Source: Aptenodytes patagonicus | Lineage: Eukaryota > Chordata > Aves > Sphenisciformes > Spheniscidae | Length of the DNA stretch: 64,000 nucleotides | Direction of reading: 5' to 3' | Assembly (NCBI RefSeq): GCF_965638725.1 | Contig: NC_134962.1 | Span: forward strand, 937,501 to 1,001,500 | In this document: positions 38,563 to 50,840 of the stretch, piece after piece | Layout of the letters: every line of letters begins with the position of its first letter | How positions within the stretch are numbered: the stretch's first letter is position 1 | Program-made: the position numbers and the translations under genes | Notes under the pieces: model-generated | Database searches by the model: none | Told to the model about the DNA's origin: nothing | Seen by the model: the letters and a program-made list of their open reading frames with translations, nothing else

Positions 38563-38646
38563 ATGGGGCTGCTCAACTTCACTCGCGACCCGGTGCCGGA
38601 GGCGGTGAGCGGCGACATGCACAACCTCAACCAGCTCAGCGCCCAG
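38563..38646 (+). CDS. COMMD7: COMMD7 exon 1 coding part (residues 1-28)
   Basis: It begins MGLLNFTRDPVPEAV (human MGRLHCTEDPVPEAV). The donor GCCCAG|GTGGGG lies in the CpG island. Confidence 0.95.
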
Positions 38647-41600
38647 GTGGGGCCGGGCCGGGCCGGGCCGGGGGAGGGCGGGGCGCGGCCGCGGGAGCAG
38701 CCCCGGCCCAGGATCCCGCGGGGCCGCCGGCTCCGGGGCAGCCGCAGCCGGCCGGGGCGAGCCGCCACCCGCGGTGCCGGGCCCAGCAGGCCCCGCACCC
38801 CCGGAGCAGCCCCAGTACTGGGCCCCATCGGGCCTCCGGGCCCCGCGGCCGCCCCGGTACCAGGCCCGGTCAGGCCCCGCACCCCCAGAGCAGCCCCGGT
38901 ACCGGGCCCGGTCAGGCCTCCAGGCCCCAATGCCAGGGTCCCCGCTGGGTCTCGGCCCGCTCCAGAAGGGAACCGCGTTTTCTGGTGTCTGCGGGGTTGC
39001 AGAGCGTGGCCCCGTGCTCAGCAGCACAGCCCCGCGCCTGGCCGGCCGAGCCCCGCGCGCCCCGGGAGCTCGTTTTTCAGGCTGCAAGGCGTTCCTGACG
39101 AAGGGGCTCACGTCGTGCCCTGTGTGGGCAGTAGGGTCCTGTCGAGCACTGGTTTTTCTCGGTGGGACTGCACAGCGTTCGGGTTGTGATTGCCACCCCA
39201 CCGCCCTCCTGTCCCGAGTCGGTGCTCCCGGTTGGCGGTACCCGTCTGCCTCCGGGTCGCCGACACGCCGGGTGGGGGGCCGCGTCTCAGAAGCTGGTTC
39301 AGCTCATGCTGAAGTTAGTGGGAGAGCTGAGGCTTTTTTAGCTCAGCTTGCCAGAACCGTGGGTAACAGCCCGGTGCCATCTCAGTTACACGGCTGACCA
39401 GGAGGGTAGGACAGGATGAGCCACTGCAGCAGCAGGCCAGCCAGCCGTACCCAGAAGGTCATGGCCAGTGCTGGTGCTGGCAGAGGAGGGAGGGAGGGTA
39501 GTGGTGCTCTGCCTCACAGGCAGGCTCTCCAGCCCTGCCAGCTGCATGCTCAGAAAACTGAAGGCAGCGACTAGACCTTAACCAGTTCTTTTCCTTTCCC
39601 GAGTTAGTCCGGTTACCCCATGGGGTTTGTGAAACATGAGAGTAGATGTTCGCATCTTTTCCAACTCACAGTTTTTGGATTACATGGGATAGAACAGCAG
39701 CTTCCGATTAGCCACGAGTCACAAAAGCCCTGTGCAGTGCCAGCTACCAGCTGCACAAACCCTTTGAGAGTCTCTGAAAAGCGTCCATGAGCAAATCCCA
39801 TCCATAGGCATCTTGTAATGCCGAGGATGGGGGTACCTTACCAGAACGGGAGGTCAAACTCTGGGACCAATGGAGGCAGGTGGAGCTGCGTCAAGATGGT
39901 ATATCACCACCTAGTCGTGGTGGTGACGGGGCTGGCAAGGTGCTGAGAAATGATGCGTGCTGATGCCCGACTCTGTAACACTGTCCTGTTTCTTCACAGC
40001 AATTCTCAGCGCTGACTGAAGTGCTCTTCCGCTTTCTAACGGAGCCCAAGGAGGTAAGGCGTGTGCAGAACACGGAGAAGTGTGTGAATGCAGCTCTCTG
40101 GTGAGAAACATGCAGAGATGAGATTGTGTCACTGCTCTTTCTCTTGAGCAGGTAGAAAGGTTTCTGACTCAGCTCTCGGATTTTGCCACCATGAATAAAA
40201 TCAGCTTGGGCCCCCTGAAAAACATTGTCAAAAGTATTCTTCTGGTACCTAATGGTAAGTGATACATTTGCATATGCTACCCTGAGGCCAAACTGTTGCG
40301 TCCGTTTCTGCATGCTGCTGAAGTATGTCTTCAGAACGACAGCGCACTTGGTTTGCCCAGTAAGTGCTAATGGTAGCTAATAAATGCCTTAGCATCTAAG
40401 AATCAAAAATTCTCCTGTTGAAATATCCCTGTTTGGTGACTCGGGCTTTGTATTCTTTACGGCCTGCCTGCACACACATTTCACAGGCTTAACTGAACTC
40501 ACTTAAATATCTGTGCATTAAATGCAGGCACAGCACTGTGACAATGTTGTGCTTGCTTTAACTTGTACCTGTAAATCCCTTTTTGCCAGAGCAGTGCAGC
40601 CTTATGTTGGCACTAAGTCTTTGTAGGAACTTCCATCCAAGTGACCCAGTACTGCAATTCCTACGAGGACAAGCACTGTTTGAGACGGATAAGACAGGGT
40701 ACACACCCCTCTAGAGCGGGCTGGAAACCGGCATAGTTCTAGGCCATGTAAAGGAGACATCTGTCCTTGCAGTCTTGTTTTAGAAAAACACTTACGTGTC
40801 CAGCAGTTTCTCATTCATAAATAGTGGGGAAGAGGGGCAGGGGGATTCCCCTTGAATACCTCAGACTCCAGCACTTTATGAGATTACTCTGATGTTGTGG
40901 CTGCCATTTGACATGATAATGCATCAAACACCTCCGCTCATGTTCATCCCATTGATCCTTCTTGTTATTAATAGTCCCTTGCTACGATCCTTCAGTCCTG
41001 GGTTCCCCGTAGCTTTCTTCACAGCCATGAATCCTTGCACAACGGTTTCCTGCGTTTGGTCTAAACTTTTGTTCTACTACTTCAAGCCATTTCTTCTGTC
41101 CAGGAGTGGCAATGAATAATTTCCTTTCCTACAACTGTCTTGGGGGTATTTAATGCGGAATCGGCATTTTCTCCCTTCCTGATTCTGGACTAGGTGCACT
41201 CAGTCTCGTCATTCCTCTTTGTGTGCTCTGGCTCCAATCCCGTTGTAACTTTTCGTTAGCTCTGGGATGCCACAGACAGCATCGGAACAGATTACGGCAG
41301 ATAACTTTGCCTGTGTGCTACGCAGATGGGAAGCCACGTGGGACTGGCAGGCTCTTTGAATTTATGAGATTCCTGCTCTTGGCTTCAGAGAACAGAATCC
41401 CCGTAAACTTCCATGTGCTGCCTGTGCCCCAGAACAAAGGAGGCAGGCACAGCAGGGGAAAGTGTTATATGCACACGTTCACACCCATAATCCAAAACAC
41501 AGCAGGTAGGTCAAATTAGTAGCCTGCCAGCCTTAACAGTTCTCCTTTAACAAGCAAAGCTTCTATAGGAGAGAAAGCAGCAACTTCAAAACACAGCCGC

Positions 41601-44046
41601 TGCTGCTGTTGCCATGGATACCTGCAATGAAATCTCTCCCCCTCTCTCTCTCGGGCACTCCCATCGCCCTGACTTTTAAAGCACTGGGCATCTGCAAAGA
41701 TACCGGCAGGCACAGCTGTATTTCCTATCTTGATGAGCTGTGGTTTGTTTCAAAACACAGTCCAAGAACAGAGGCTTTCGATCGCAGGCTCTCCGTCCCT
41801 GCATTGATTTGACTCGGTAAAGATTGGTTTGACTCGGTAAAAAGTGATTTTTCTTCTTTGCATTGTTTATTCAGGTGCCCTGAAAAGGAATTTGTCTTCT
41901 GAACAAGTCAGAGCAGATTTTATTGCTCTAGGTAGGTCACCTGACTTTCACTAAATAAAAGATAATTAATATTTATCACGTATGGTAATCTCATATGGTT
42001 TCTCCCACAGGCCTCAGTGAGGAGAAAGCCAGTTATTTTGCAGAACAGGTATTAATATATTTTTGCTTGTTTCTAAGCTAACAAAATGACAGTCTTTGAG
42101 TGGGAATTTGTAAAACTCCCCTGTGATACTGAGATGTGTCAGCACTTTGGGTACTTTCTTCAAAACCAGCTCAGAATTCTGAAGATCCTCGGATAACTGA
42201 TAAGCAACACTTTGTCTAATGATACTTCTGGTTTGCCCTGGCCTCTGCCTCATCGGTTTAGTGATTCCTGCACTTCTGCGCGGCTTTCGTTTGATTGTTT
42301 TTCTGCTTTGCATGCTTTGAGCCCCGGGGTCATGCAGTTACATGAACACATGACTTTTTGGGCAGATATTGTTACACTGAACCAGTGTTAAAACAAAAAC
42401 AGTCAGTTTCATTTACAGAAGTGACAAAGCGTGTGGAAATCCTAGCAGGACTCAAACATCTTTGAAAGCCCTCCCGACCACATTAGTTTGCCCCTTTACA
42501 CACCTCCACTTTGGGCTTCTGCCGTCAGTCTGCCTAGTTTCCAATCTACGTTGAAATTACAGGTAACATAAATAGAGGCCTCTCCGAATTGATTGCTTGT
42601 GTGTCTCTTGCTCTTGCAGTGGAAGGTGAATTCCCCCGCCCTCACACGCCTGGCTGTTGGTCAGACGCTGATGATTAACCAGCTGATAGATATGGAGTGG
42701 AAGTTTGGAGGTAATAGAGCTAAAACATAAACTGAATGGGTTGGGAAACCCAACAGCAGCTCTCGGCTAAATAACTTTTTATTTCACAGTTTAGCTAACA
42801 GATTATCTCCCTTCTCTTCTTTCGGACTCACAGTGACTGCTGGGAGCAGTGAACTGGAAAAAGTGGGAAGTATCTTCTTACAGGTAAATCTCCTACATCA
42901 GAGAGTTCAGGTTGTAGTGCAGTTGAGGAACAAGCTGCGACCAGGCACGTGGGAAGTACTGGCTGTGAGAGGAACTAGAGGAAAGCTAGATCTCGTAGGA
43001 GCAAGCTCTGCAACAGTGCATCTGCTTCAGTCTTCTGAGTGCAGCTGCCAGCAGATAGCAGGCACACTGCTATTTGTTTCTCTTCTGAAGACATCATGTA
43101 TCACAGAAGTGTAGCTCACTCTGAAAAGCTGTTCAGAAAGCTCAATCTAGCAAAGGTCACGCTATCTTGGGGAGGGAGGGGAAATGTGATCATTTATAAC
43201 GACTTCCAGAGATCCTCTCAATGCCGAAGGAATCTATTCCTACAGTGACACTTCCCAAAAAGCCTGTCAAAGATGTGCGTGCTTGGCAGCAGTCTGCCCG
43301 TCTGAAACTCACAGCAGACTCCTATACTTCTGTCTTTTCATGGCGCTCAGAATACGGGTCTCTCTGAATTAAAATACCTCTGCTTTTTCTTCCCCCAAGC
43401 TGAAGCTGGTGATTAAAAAAGGGAGCCAAACGGAAAACGTATATATAGGTGAGTTAACAGTTCTGGAAAAGAAGCAAGCATTTGAGTATGTGAAAGCGGA
43501 GCGGCAGCTCAGAGCTCCCGGGCGTTGCTGGAGGTGGGGGAGCTTTGGGCGCGGACCCAGCAGGGGTCACTGCGAGAGCATCGCTGGTGGATGCTGCGGC
43601 TGCTCCTGCCCTGGCCTCTCCCCGCCGCAGTCGCTCTGGAAGTATTTAGGAACACTGACTGCTGGGGACTCTTCACATCTTTGCGTAAGTAAATACAGAT
43701 ATGCCATGGAGTCGTGAAAAGCGGTCAGAGCAGCATTGGCAGACAAAGAAAGTAAACAATTCCCAAGTGTCAGCTGCTGTTGGGAGAATCCTAGCCCGGA
43801 ACCCCGCGCAGCCCAGCCTAGCGTAAAGAAACAGCTGCCGAGAGCCAAAGTGTCTAACCCTGCCTAGCTTAGGTGAACACGAGTTGCTCTGTGGTAGCAC
43901 CAGAATGGCTTTGCCGGTGTTGGAAGCGTAACCTGAAATCTAAGACTTGATGCCTCTCTTTTTCTGCAGAGTTAACTTTGCCCCAGTTCTACAGTTTTCT
44001 GCATGAAATGGAACGGGTCAAAACCAGCCTGGAAAGCTTCAGCTGA
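38563..44046 (+). CDS. COMMD7: COMMD7, COMM-domain protein of the Commander/CCC complex
   Basis: Nine coding exons (84+54+103+57+38+91+50+49+77 nt) join in frame to a 200-residue protein, the same length as human COMMD7. The N-terminal half is the helical HN domain (PVPEAVSGDM, NLNQLSAQQFSALTEVLF). The COMM domain spans about residues 135-200, with MEWKFGVTAGSSELEKVGSI and ELTLPQFYSFLHEMERVK. COMMD proteins form the ring of the Commander complex in endosomal recycling and have been linked to NF-kappaB control. The start ATGGGG lies in the strong context GCCGCCGCCATGG. Introns are GT-AG. The gene is divergent from DNMT3B. Confidence 0.97.
38780..38935 (+). repeat. GC-rich minisatellite, about 3.5 units of roughly 43 bp
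   Basis: The motif AGCCCCGGTACCGGGCCCGG followed by TCAGGCCCCGCACCCCC recurs with variation in COMMD7 intron 1 (for example near 38815, 38855 and 38893). Confidence 0.7.
40000..40053 (+). CDS. COMMD7: COMMD7 exon 2 (residues 29-46)
   Basis: Acceptor TCTTCACAG and donor AAGGAG|GTAAGG. It encodes QFSALTEVLFRFLTEPKE. Confidence 0.96.
40152..40254 (+). CDS. COMMD7: COMMD7 exon 3 (residues 47-80)
   Basis: Acceptor TTGAGCAG and donor AATG|GTAAGT. It encodes VERFLTQLSDFAT and IVKSILLVPN. Confidence 0.96.
41875..41931 (+). CDS. COMMD7: COMMD7 exon 4 (residues 81-99)
   Basis: Acceptor TTTATTCAG and donor CTAG|GTAGGT. It encodes ALKRNLSSEQVRADFIAL. Confidence 0.95.
42011..42048 (+). CDS. COMMD7: COMMD7 exon 5 (residues 100-112), 38 nt
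   Basis: Acceptor TCCCACAG and donor AACAG|GTATT. It encodes LSEEKASYFAEQ. Confidence 0.95.
42620..42710 (+). CDS. COMMD7: COMMD7 exon 6 (residues 113-142)
   Basis: Acceptor CTCTTGCAG and donor TTTGGAG|GTAAT. It encodes WKVNSPALTRLAVGQTLM and INQLIDMEWKFG, leading into the COMM domain. Confidence 0.96.
42834..42883 (+). CDS. COMMD7: COMMD7 exon 7 (residues 143-159)
   Basis: Acceptor GACTCACAG and donor TTACAG|GTAAAT. It encodes VTAGSSELEKVGSIFLQ, the first COMM beta-strands. Confidence 0.96.
43400..43448 (+). CDS. COMMD7: COMMD7 exon 8 (residues 160-175)
   Basis: Acceptor CCCCCAAG and donor ATATAG|GTGAG. It encodes LKLVIKKGSQTENVYI. Confidence 0.95.
43970..44046 (+). CDS. COMMD7: COMMD7 exon 9 (residues 176-200 and stop)
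   Basis: Acceptor TTTCTGCAG. It encodes ELTLPQFYSFLHEMERVKTS and LESFS, then TGA at 44044-44046. Confidence 0.96.
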
Positions 44047-44360
44047 AACTGCATGGGCCTGACCCGACATCTGTCCAGGATGTTTAATTTCTCCTTGTGG
44101 GCCTGCAGGCCTGCTCTTTCCCAGCTGACTCTAACACCCTGATAAGAGAAGACAAGGCTGTGCAACAAGCAGTGGTGTCACAGCCCAGAAGGACCCATCA
44201 ATCCTTCAGAACCTGAAACTTCAGCAAGTGTTTCGAAGCAGCTACAAGTCCACTCATCTCTTTTTTTTTTTTTTATACTATTATGAGAAATTGTGGTCAG
44301 AAATATGTGGATACTTGTATTAAAATAGCAAAGAAATAAACCCATTCCCATCCTGCTCCA
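44047..44360 (+). other. COMMD7: COMMD7 3' UTR
   Basis: It follows the stop codon; AATAAA at 44335-44340 predicts cleavage near 44355. A T14 run lies at about 44261-44274. Confidence 0.8.
44335..44340 (+). terminator. COMMD7: Poly(A) signal AATAAA of COMMD7
   Basis: A canonical hexamer 289 nt after the stop codon. Confidence 0.85.
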
Positions 44361-45279
44361 TTTGTATCAGAATTTGATGTTTTGAGAAAAAGAGAAACAG
44401 AAGCAAAGAATCATTTTCAAACTTGGAAGAATTAAGCAGAGAGGACAGGGGAAGCAAGGAGAGCATCTAACCTGGTGAATCACTTAACGCTCACTTGCAA
44501 GCCTCTTGCTTCTCTTGTATTGAGAAATGGATCGATTACATCCTTCCCAATCATGCCTCATTATTGAAAAGTATCTCAGTGGTAGATGATTTTAAATCTT
44601 AAACAACCAAACATCTGCCTCCATGCGCGGGGGGAAAAACATCTCAGGGGGTGACGAGATAAATCTAGTTTGTGTGTGCTGGGCTCCAGCGAGCGGCTCT
44701 TTCATCGGCAGCGTGCGCGACGTTGCACAGTTAGATCCAGCCCGTTCCCTTCTGGACATAGGCCCAAACCCCACGAAGCGCCATTAGCTCGACTCTTCAG
44801 TTCTCTAACGGCGAGGATGAGCTCTTCATCAGGAAGCAGAGGGGTGCCCCTGGCCTGACATGGGGGCAGTGGAAGATGTTACGTTCGCCAAGGTTCCTCC
44901 TGTGCCGGACTGTTTAATTGTCCAGTGCCTTTTGGCAGCCCGAGCTCGCTGTTGCCTCCTCCCACGGCACAGAGCTGAACGAAGCTGCCTCTCACGACGC
45001 GCTCCGTCCACTGCCAGGATTTCCCGAGGCACCTCCGTGTCCCTGACGAACTTGGCGGTCACAGCAGAGGGAACGAACTGCAGCACCGGGGTAAATACCG
45101 GTAAGATCCTCTCCATTTCCAGCCTACACGTGCAGTAATTCACTGTCCCGTGGCATCCTGCAAGCCTGTTGCGGGACAAGACGCACTGCGGCTCCCTGTG
45201 CGTGCATCTGCTTCCAGTTAAAGCTGTGCACAAAAAGACAGTTTCTGTGAGAAAGGATTTGCAAAGCTCCCTGCAACTT

Positions 45280-45636
45280 ATAGAATCATAGAATCATTGA
45301 GGTTGGAAAAGACCTCCAAGATCATCGAGTCCAACCGTCGACCCAACACCCCCATGCCCACTAAACCATGTCCCTCAGCGCCTCATCTACTCGTCTTTTA
45401 AATACCTCCAGGGATGGGGACTCCACCACTTCCCTGGGCAGCCTCTTCCAATGTTTAACCACTCTTTCAGTAAAGACATTTTTCCTTACATCCAATCTAA
45501 ACCTCCCCTGGCACAACTTGAGGCCGTTTCCTCTCGTCCCATCGCTTGTTACTTGGGAGAAGAGACCGACCCCACCTCGCTACAACCTCCTTTCAGGGAG
45601 TTGTAGAGAGCGATGAGGTCTCCCCTCAGCCTCCTT
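45280..45636 (-). mobile_element. CR1 LINE, 5'-truncated copy
   Basis: The left end reads TATAGAATCATAGAATCATT, the reverse complement of the CR1 3' terminal repeat (ATTCTATG)n. The rest follows the well-known avian CR1 3' region (for example GGTTGGAAAAGACCTCCAAG and CTTCCCTGGGCAGCCTCTTC). The element is therefore inserted in minus orientation and truncated at its 5' end near 45636. Only the 3' UTR-like part and the end of ORF2 could remain; it is not autonomous. Confidence 0.95.
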
Positions 45637-48600
45637 TACTTACAGCTTTACGCGCAGGTTTTCAGCTTGCAGAAAACCCAGCGATTTTCTGCATTGCATT
45701 TCATGCGGTCTTGCATGAGTGACTAGAACCGATAACGACTATAGGCTGAACCGTGTGCTTGGGAAACAGCTCGGGGAATCCTGCTGGCAAACCCGGGGAC
45801 AGTATTTGCATATTTATTTTCCCACGTATCAAGCCATTCACAAGCATTTCAAGCTTTGTCACATGATTACAGTAAAAATTTTTTAAAAAATCCTCCGAAA
45901 TAATGCCCTGCAAAATATTCCATCTCCTTTTGGGTGGCAGGAAAAGCTATTTCAGGGAGGCAGAAAATGTCCGAAGGGCTGCTTTCTCGAGACAAAAGGA
46001 ATTTTTTTGCTTTATGTTTTCTGCTGCCTCTTCCTATTATTTCTCCTTGCCCTCCCGGTGCCAGGGCGGCACCACTCAACCCTACCCAGTTACGGCGGGA
46101 GGTGGACCACGGCGGTGCCGGAGAAGATGCCAGGCTCGGTTGTGGGTCAGGAATCTGCCACCCCCCCGCGCTCCTCCCCCTGCCCGGTTGGGATTAAGCT
46201 GCTCTGGGCTGACGCATGCCGCGGCCTGCTGACCCCAAGCGCAGGGGTCACCTCCATGCTGCTCCGCAATCCCCACGGGCATCTCTGATCAGCAGCATTA
46301 GAGAGCGCTGCCGCCACGCCGCTGGGACGCGGCGTGACCTTCATGCTGCCACCAGTGCTCCCCAGTACCCCGGGAGCACCCTTTCATCCCGCGCACTTGG
46401 CTGAGCATGAGCCGAGCTGGCAGCCCCGGCAGGGAAGAGGGGCGGGGAGGGAGCCGGCTCTGGCAGCACCAGCACGGGGCGACGCCGGCTGCGGGAGAAC
46501 CGGGTTGCCTTCCTGATAGTGCCGACCAGGGGCAAGCACGGCGCTGGGAAACACAGCGCGACAGCCATGCCTTTCCTGTGCAGCACGGCCCCGGCTTTGC
46601 CACCTTGCCACCAGCACGTGGGGTGACAGCGAATGACCAGACCCCTGCTCTGGGGCTTGGCAGGCGGCGAGCGCAGCCATGGGGAGGGTTGAGCGGGGAC
46701 CGAGCCGCAGCAGGGAGGGAAGGGGCTGCCGCGGTGCCCGTTTTGCCCGGGTTTCCGGGCGGCCCCCACGGTGCTCGCTGCACTGCCTCTTCCGGCTGCC
46801 TGTCAAGCCCAGCCAGCCGAGAGCTAATCTCCGCGGGACAGCGGGCGCAGGGGAAACAGGGGCCCCTTACAGCTTGGGGTGAAGCTAACTGTGCTCCTGC
46901 GGCGGTTTGCCTCCCCGAGGCCTTTCTCGTCCCATTTCCTCTGAGGGCGGCCGTGCTGCAGCCCCCCCCGTTCCTGCCCAGGCCCCTGATGCAGGGGTGG
47001 GAGTCAGGGGGGACACGTGGGCCCTCCCAGATGCAGCGCGGCCCCGAGTGCGGGGGCTGCAGTGGGGCAGGGGTGGCTCTGCCATGCCGAATGTGCAGCA
47101 CAGTTACCCCCTCACACGCTTAGACGCTCATGCGGCCCCACTTGCTGCAGTGGGGACCCTCTGCCGCCTCGGGGACCACCTTATTGCACCCCAGGCTCCC
47201 AAGCAGTGTCTCCTGAACCCAGGGGAGACGGCAGAGTGGTCCCCAGGAGCCAGGCTGCAATGGGTCCTGTGCTCCCAGGCATCCCACACACTCATCCCTG
47301 CCAGCCTCCTGTGAAACCGCACCAGAGCAGCTGGGAGGTGGGGGCTGCGCTCGCAGGGTCTGTTGCTTCCCGGCACCAATTCAATGCAGTTGTGATTCTC
47401 AGCCATGGCAGATGCTAATGACCGAGGGAACCGGGATGTTTTTGGATGCGGCATCTTTTCCCCGCTGGAAACGCCGATGCCATTCCCTTCACGTGTGAAG
47501 GAGCCATCCAAGCCCCGAGAACAAAAGCCTCAGCGGCGCCCGCTGCCCTCCCCCTGCTCAGAGGTGGTGGAGCAGACGCAGGCTCCACTTCCGCCTCGAG
47601 CCCGCGGGGAAGGAAGGAACCAGGGCTCGCTGCCTGCTCTGCCTGACCTTGAGCAGGTCGCATGGGAACCGGCAGAGCTCCCGTGGGACCCCCCCAACTT
47701 TCGCAGACCTCACTGGGGGCCGCTCCATGCCAAGGGCTTTACAAGCTTGGTCTTTATCCCCGTCCCAGCTTTCCTGTTTGCAAAATAGGGCAACAAATCT
47801 CGGGGTTGGCCAACAGCTGGGAATGAGCCGTGGCAGGTGAGACAAGCTGGGGAAAAGAACCAGCAGGCAATGGCCCTAACAGCAGCCTGGAGGTGAGCCC
47901 CACACCAGGCAAAGCCCACAGCTTGCAGTGAGGGCACAGCGACATGTGCAAGTGCTCAGACCTGGCCCAGCTGAACACCAGCCCTGGGGGAAAGGAAAAG
48001 GCGTTGCCTCCATGGTGGCATTAATCCTGCACAGAGCAGCATGGCTGATGAAGCCAGTCCTGCCCCTCCTCACCCCATGCCATTCCCCTCCCTGATTCCT
48101 CCAGATTTTGGGATGATGCAGCACCCAGGCTGTCACCCGGTGAAAACACCAGCTGCAAACTGCAGCTCCCAAAATTGCTTTGTCTGCCTGGGAACAGCAG
48201 TCCTGAGCACACAGGAGGCCCCAGGGCAGTGCCACCACCCTGCGGTGCCACGTGAGTCCCTGGGGACAGGGACCCGCAGGGGGTGCCTGGGGCTACCTGG
48301 GGCTCCCATGGCCCATGCTCTGGGGAGAGGCCCTCGGCATCTGCCTCCCTTACTGTGTCGCTGCCGAGGACACGCTCCCCAGGAACAAGCCCTCAGCCTG
48401 CCTTAGGACAGGCAGGGAGGCATCCGACCCTGCCTGTGAAACTGAGCTGCCGTCTCCCGTTCTTGCAGGAGCGTGTGGGGGAAACTGGTGGTGTTCAAGG
48501 CAGTGGAAATATTCGTAGCGCATCCTCTTCTCCTAAGCCTTGCCATCTCTCTAGGCACTTCTTTGTCCAGGCACACTGGGAACAATTGGGGTGGCTCAGC

Positions 48601-50140
48601 CAGACCGCAGGCTGTCGATCAGCAGAGCAAATGAATGTTCAGGCATAAGGAACCCATCTTCTCCTGCAGCAAGGGGAGGTGGCCACCAGAAACAGGGCCT
48701 GTGGCACAATGGCACAGGCAGCAAACAATTCCTGGGCACCAGCACCAGCTCCGAGAAGGATGGTGGGAGCTCACCAGCCTATCTGAGAAATGGCAGACTG
48801 GGAGGGGATCACCGGGCTTCCCCAGACCCCACTGTGGGGCTGGGTGCTGCGTGGTTGGCACAACACAGGTGCCCTCACAGCCGGTGCCGAGGTCCCTGTG
48901 TGCACCCGCATTGCCATCCCTGACCCCAGCCCTGAGCGCCCGCTCTGCAGGCGGCCAAGGAGGAGCTGAGTCTCAGGGGCCATTTCGGAGCCCAGCCCAG
49001 AGAAGAGCCCCCCGAGCAGCGGGATCAGGGCTGGGCTAGCCCCTCATAGCACCCAGCACCCTCAGGGCAGCCCTATCCAGGACTGATTGCAACTGCTTCC
49101 CTTGCAGGCACAGCTTCGTTACCAGCACCCAGACCCACTGTGACAAACCTGCCCCATCCCCAAAAGCCCACTCCAGCCGCTCCCCTCAGTGACACCCCGA
49201 GTGGCCGTGGGCTTGTGCATGGCGGGGGGAGCACCCCGCCAGCTGCCTGCCAAGGCGGCTCAGCTACCATTTCCCAGCGCTCCCCCGAAACACACAGCTC
49301 CATTTTATAGGGCTGCTCTGTCCCAGGGGCATCGCTGCCGCAGCGCAGCCGCTAACGAGGTTATCCCCAACCACGCCACCGAGTTCACCATGGAAAGAGA
49401 GGGAAAGCAGGGTTAACCCTTGTGCTGCTGACACATCTCACAGCACCAGGGAATATCTTTGTTTGAAAGCACGCTCTTAACAAGTCCCAGTGGTGATCGG
49501 CTGCTGCAAAACACCAGGCAAGGAGCCCCTGTGCCATCCTCATGCCGGCAGAGCATCGCCCACATCCATAACAGCAGTGCTGAGCCCCGAGGCAGAGCCA
49601 GCCCTTGTGCACGGTGCCCTCGGGCCAGGTTTTGGGGCAGCAGCTCAAGGAAGGACTGCGCGTGTCCCCATCGGCAGCCGAGCCCAACTCCTTCCCTAAG
49701 CTTTGTTTCACACCAGCGGGTGGGATGATGAATAACGAGCGGGACGCTGCCAGCCTGCGGACAGGAGGCATTGCTTGACCGAGGCCGCTGGGAGCACTGC
49801 TACCCACAGGAACCACGGCACTGCTCGCATTTCCGCGTGAAAATTTGGGGGGCCCTTCTCTTGCTGGGACCCTGCTTCACACCACCACCGGGCTGGCCAG
49901 ACCCACCGTCTCCCGGGGCTGGGGACTGTCCCTGCGCATTCCCCCCACAGCTCCTGGCAGGGCCGGCTTCAGGGCCCCCGTGGGACGAGGGGCGGGTGGG
50001 CGAGCACAGGCAGCGTGCTCCAGCCGGGGCATCTCCGTTTTCCCGGCTCAGCAGCCCCGCGAGGCAGGGTTTGGGGCGGGGGTCCCCAGGCAGGGCCCCC
50101 CGGTTTCCTCCACGCGTCACACCGCTGCTGAGCCCGTGCA
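45637..50140. other. Intergenic, no gene recognised
   Basis: GC-moderate to GC-rich sequence with many long open frames on both strands but none resembling a known protein. The stretch near 47637-47800 has scattered MIR-like words only. Confidence 0.55.
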
Positions 50141-50366
50141 AACTCACGGCACCGCCGTGAGCCGGGCGCTGCTCCCCGCGCCCCCCCTCCACCCCCCGCC
50201 CCGCCCCCGCGGCGGTGCGCAGCGCGGAGCAGCAGAGGGCGCCAGAGCACCGCGCAGCGCGGCGGCCCCGCGCCCCCCCGCCCCCTCCCTCCCCGCCCCC
50301 ATCCCGCTCCCCACCCTCCGGGCATCCCGCCCTGCGCCCTCCTTCCTCCGGGCATCGCTCCCTGCA

Positions 50367-50395
50367 TCCCTCCCTCCCTCCCTCCCTCCCTCCCC
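50367..50395. repeat. (TCCC)n microsatellite
   Basis: About seven TCCC units in the orphan CpG island. Confidence 0.95.
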
Positions 50396-50659
50396 GGGGC
50401 ATCCCGCCCTCCCCCATCCCCCCTTCTCTCCCTCCATTGGCCGCCCCTCTTCCCTCCGAGCATCCCTCCCCTAATCCGCCACCCCGTCCCCACCGACCGA
50501 CCCTCCCTCCTCTGCCCCATCCCTCCCCCCGCTCCCGGCAGGCAGGACCCCCCTGCTTCCGCCCCCCCCCTCCCCCCCCCCCCCCGGCAGCCAGCGGCAC
50601 CATCTCCCCTGCAGCCCCCACAAGCACTTTCCCAGCCGGGAGCCCCGGAGCCACCCCGG

Positions 50660-50676
50660 CCCCCCCCCCCCCCCCC
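50660..50676. repeat. Poly(C) tract, 17 C
   Basis: An uninterrupted C17; a second C-rich run interrupted by one T lies at 50562-50585. Confidence 0.9.
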
Positions 50677-50840
50677 AGAGCCGGGTGTCACCCCCGGGCA
50701 CTGCCTGGCTGGGCCATCCTGCGCCGGGCCCCCCCCCCAGTACTGCCCCTGCAACAGCAGCGAGCACCAGCACCCGCCGCCCCGAGCGGAGCCCCCTGCG
50801 ACAGCTCAGCCTCCAGGCTGGGGGCAGGAGCCGTGTCACG

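Larger units (their letters stand above)
38150..39100 (+). promoter_or_regulatory. COMMD7: CpG-island promoter of COMMD7
   Basis: A CpG-rich block centred on the first COMMD7 exon. A run of 15 G (38393-38407) lies about 160 bp upstream of the ATG. No TATA box seen; the start site is probably between 38420 and 38550. Confidence 0.8.
50140..50840. promoter_or_regulatory. Orphan CpG island with C-rich tracts
   Basis: CpG-dense sequence with a (TCCC)n array (50367-50395) and long C runs (50562-50585, 50660-50676, about 50730-50739). No coding exon identified. It may be a distal or alternative promoter of the gene expected to the right. Confidence 0.5.

Noticed and set aside
38041-39201. 386-residue minus-strand frame over COMMD7 exon 1
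   Set aside because: Shadow of the CpG island and COMMD7 coding exon; no homology recognised.
46298-47123. Overlapping 267- and 238-residue frames on opposite strands
   Set aside because: Both are open because of GC bias; neither resembles a known protein.
47637-47800. Another MIR-like pair of words (TGACCTTGAGCAGGTC and TTTGCAAAATAGGGC)
   Set aside because: Spacing is wrong and most of the core is missing.
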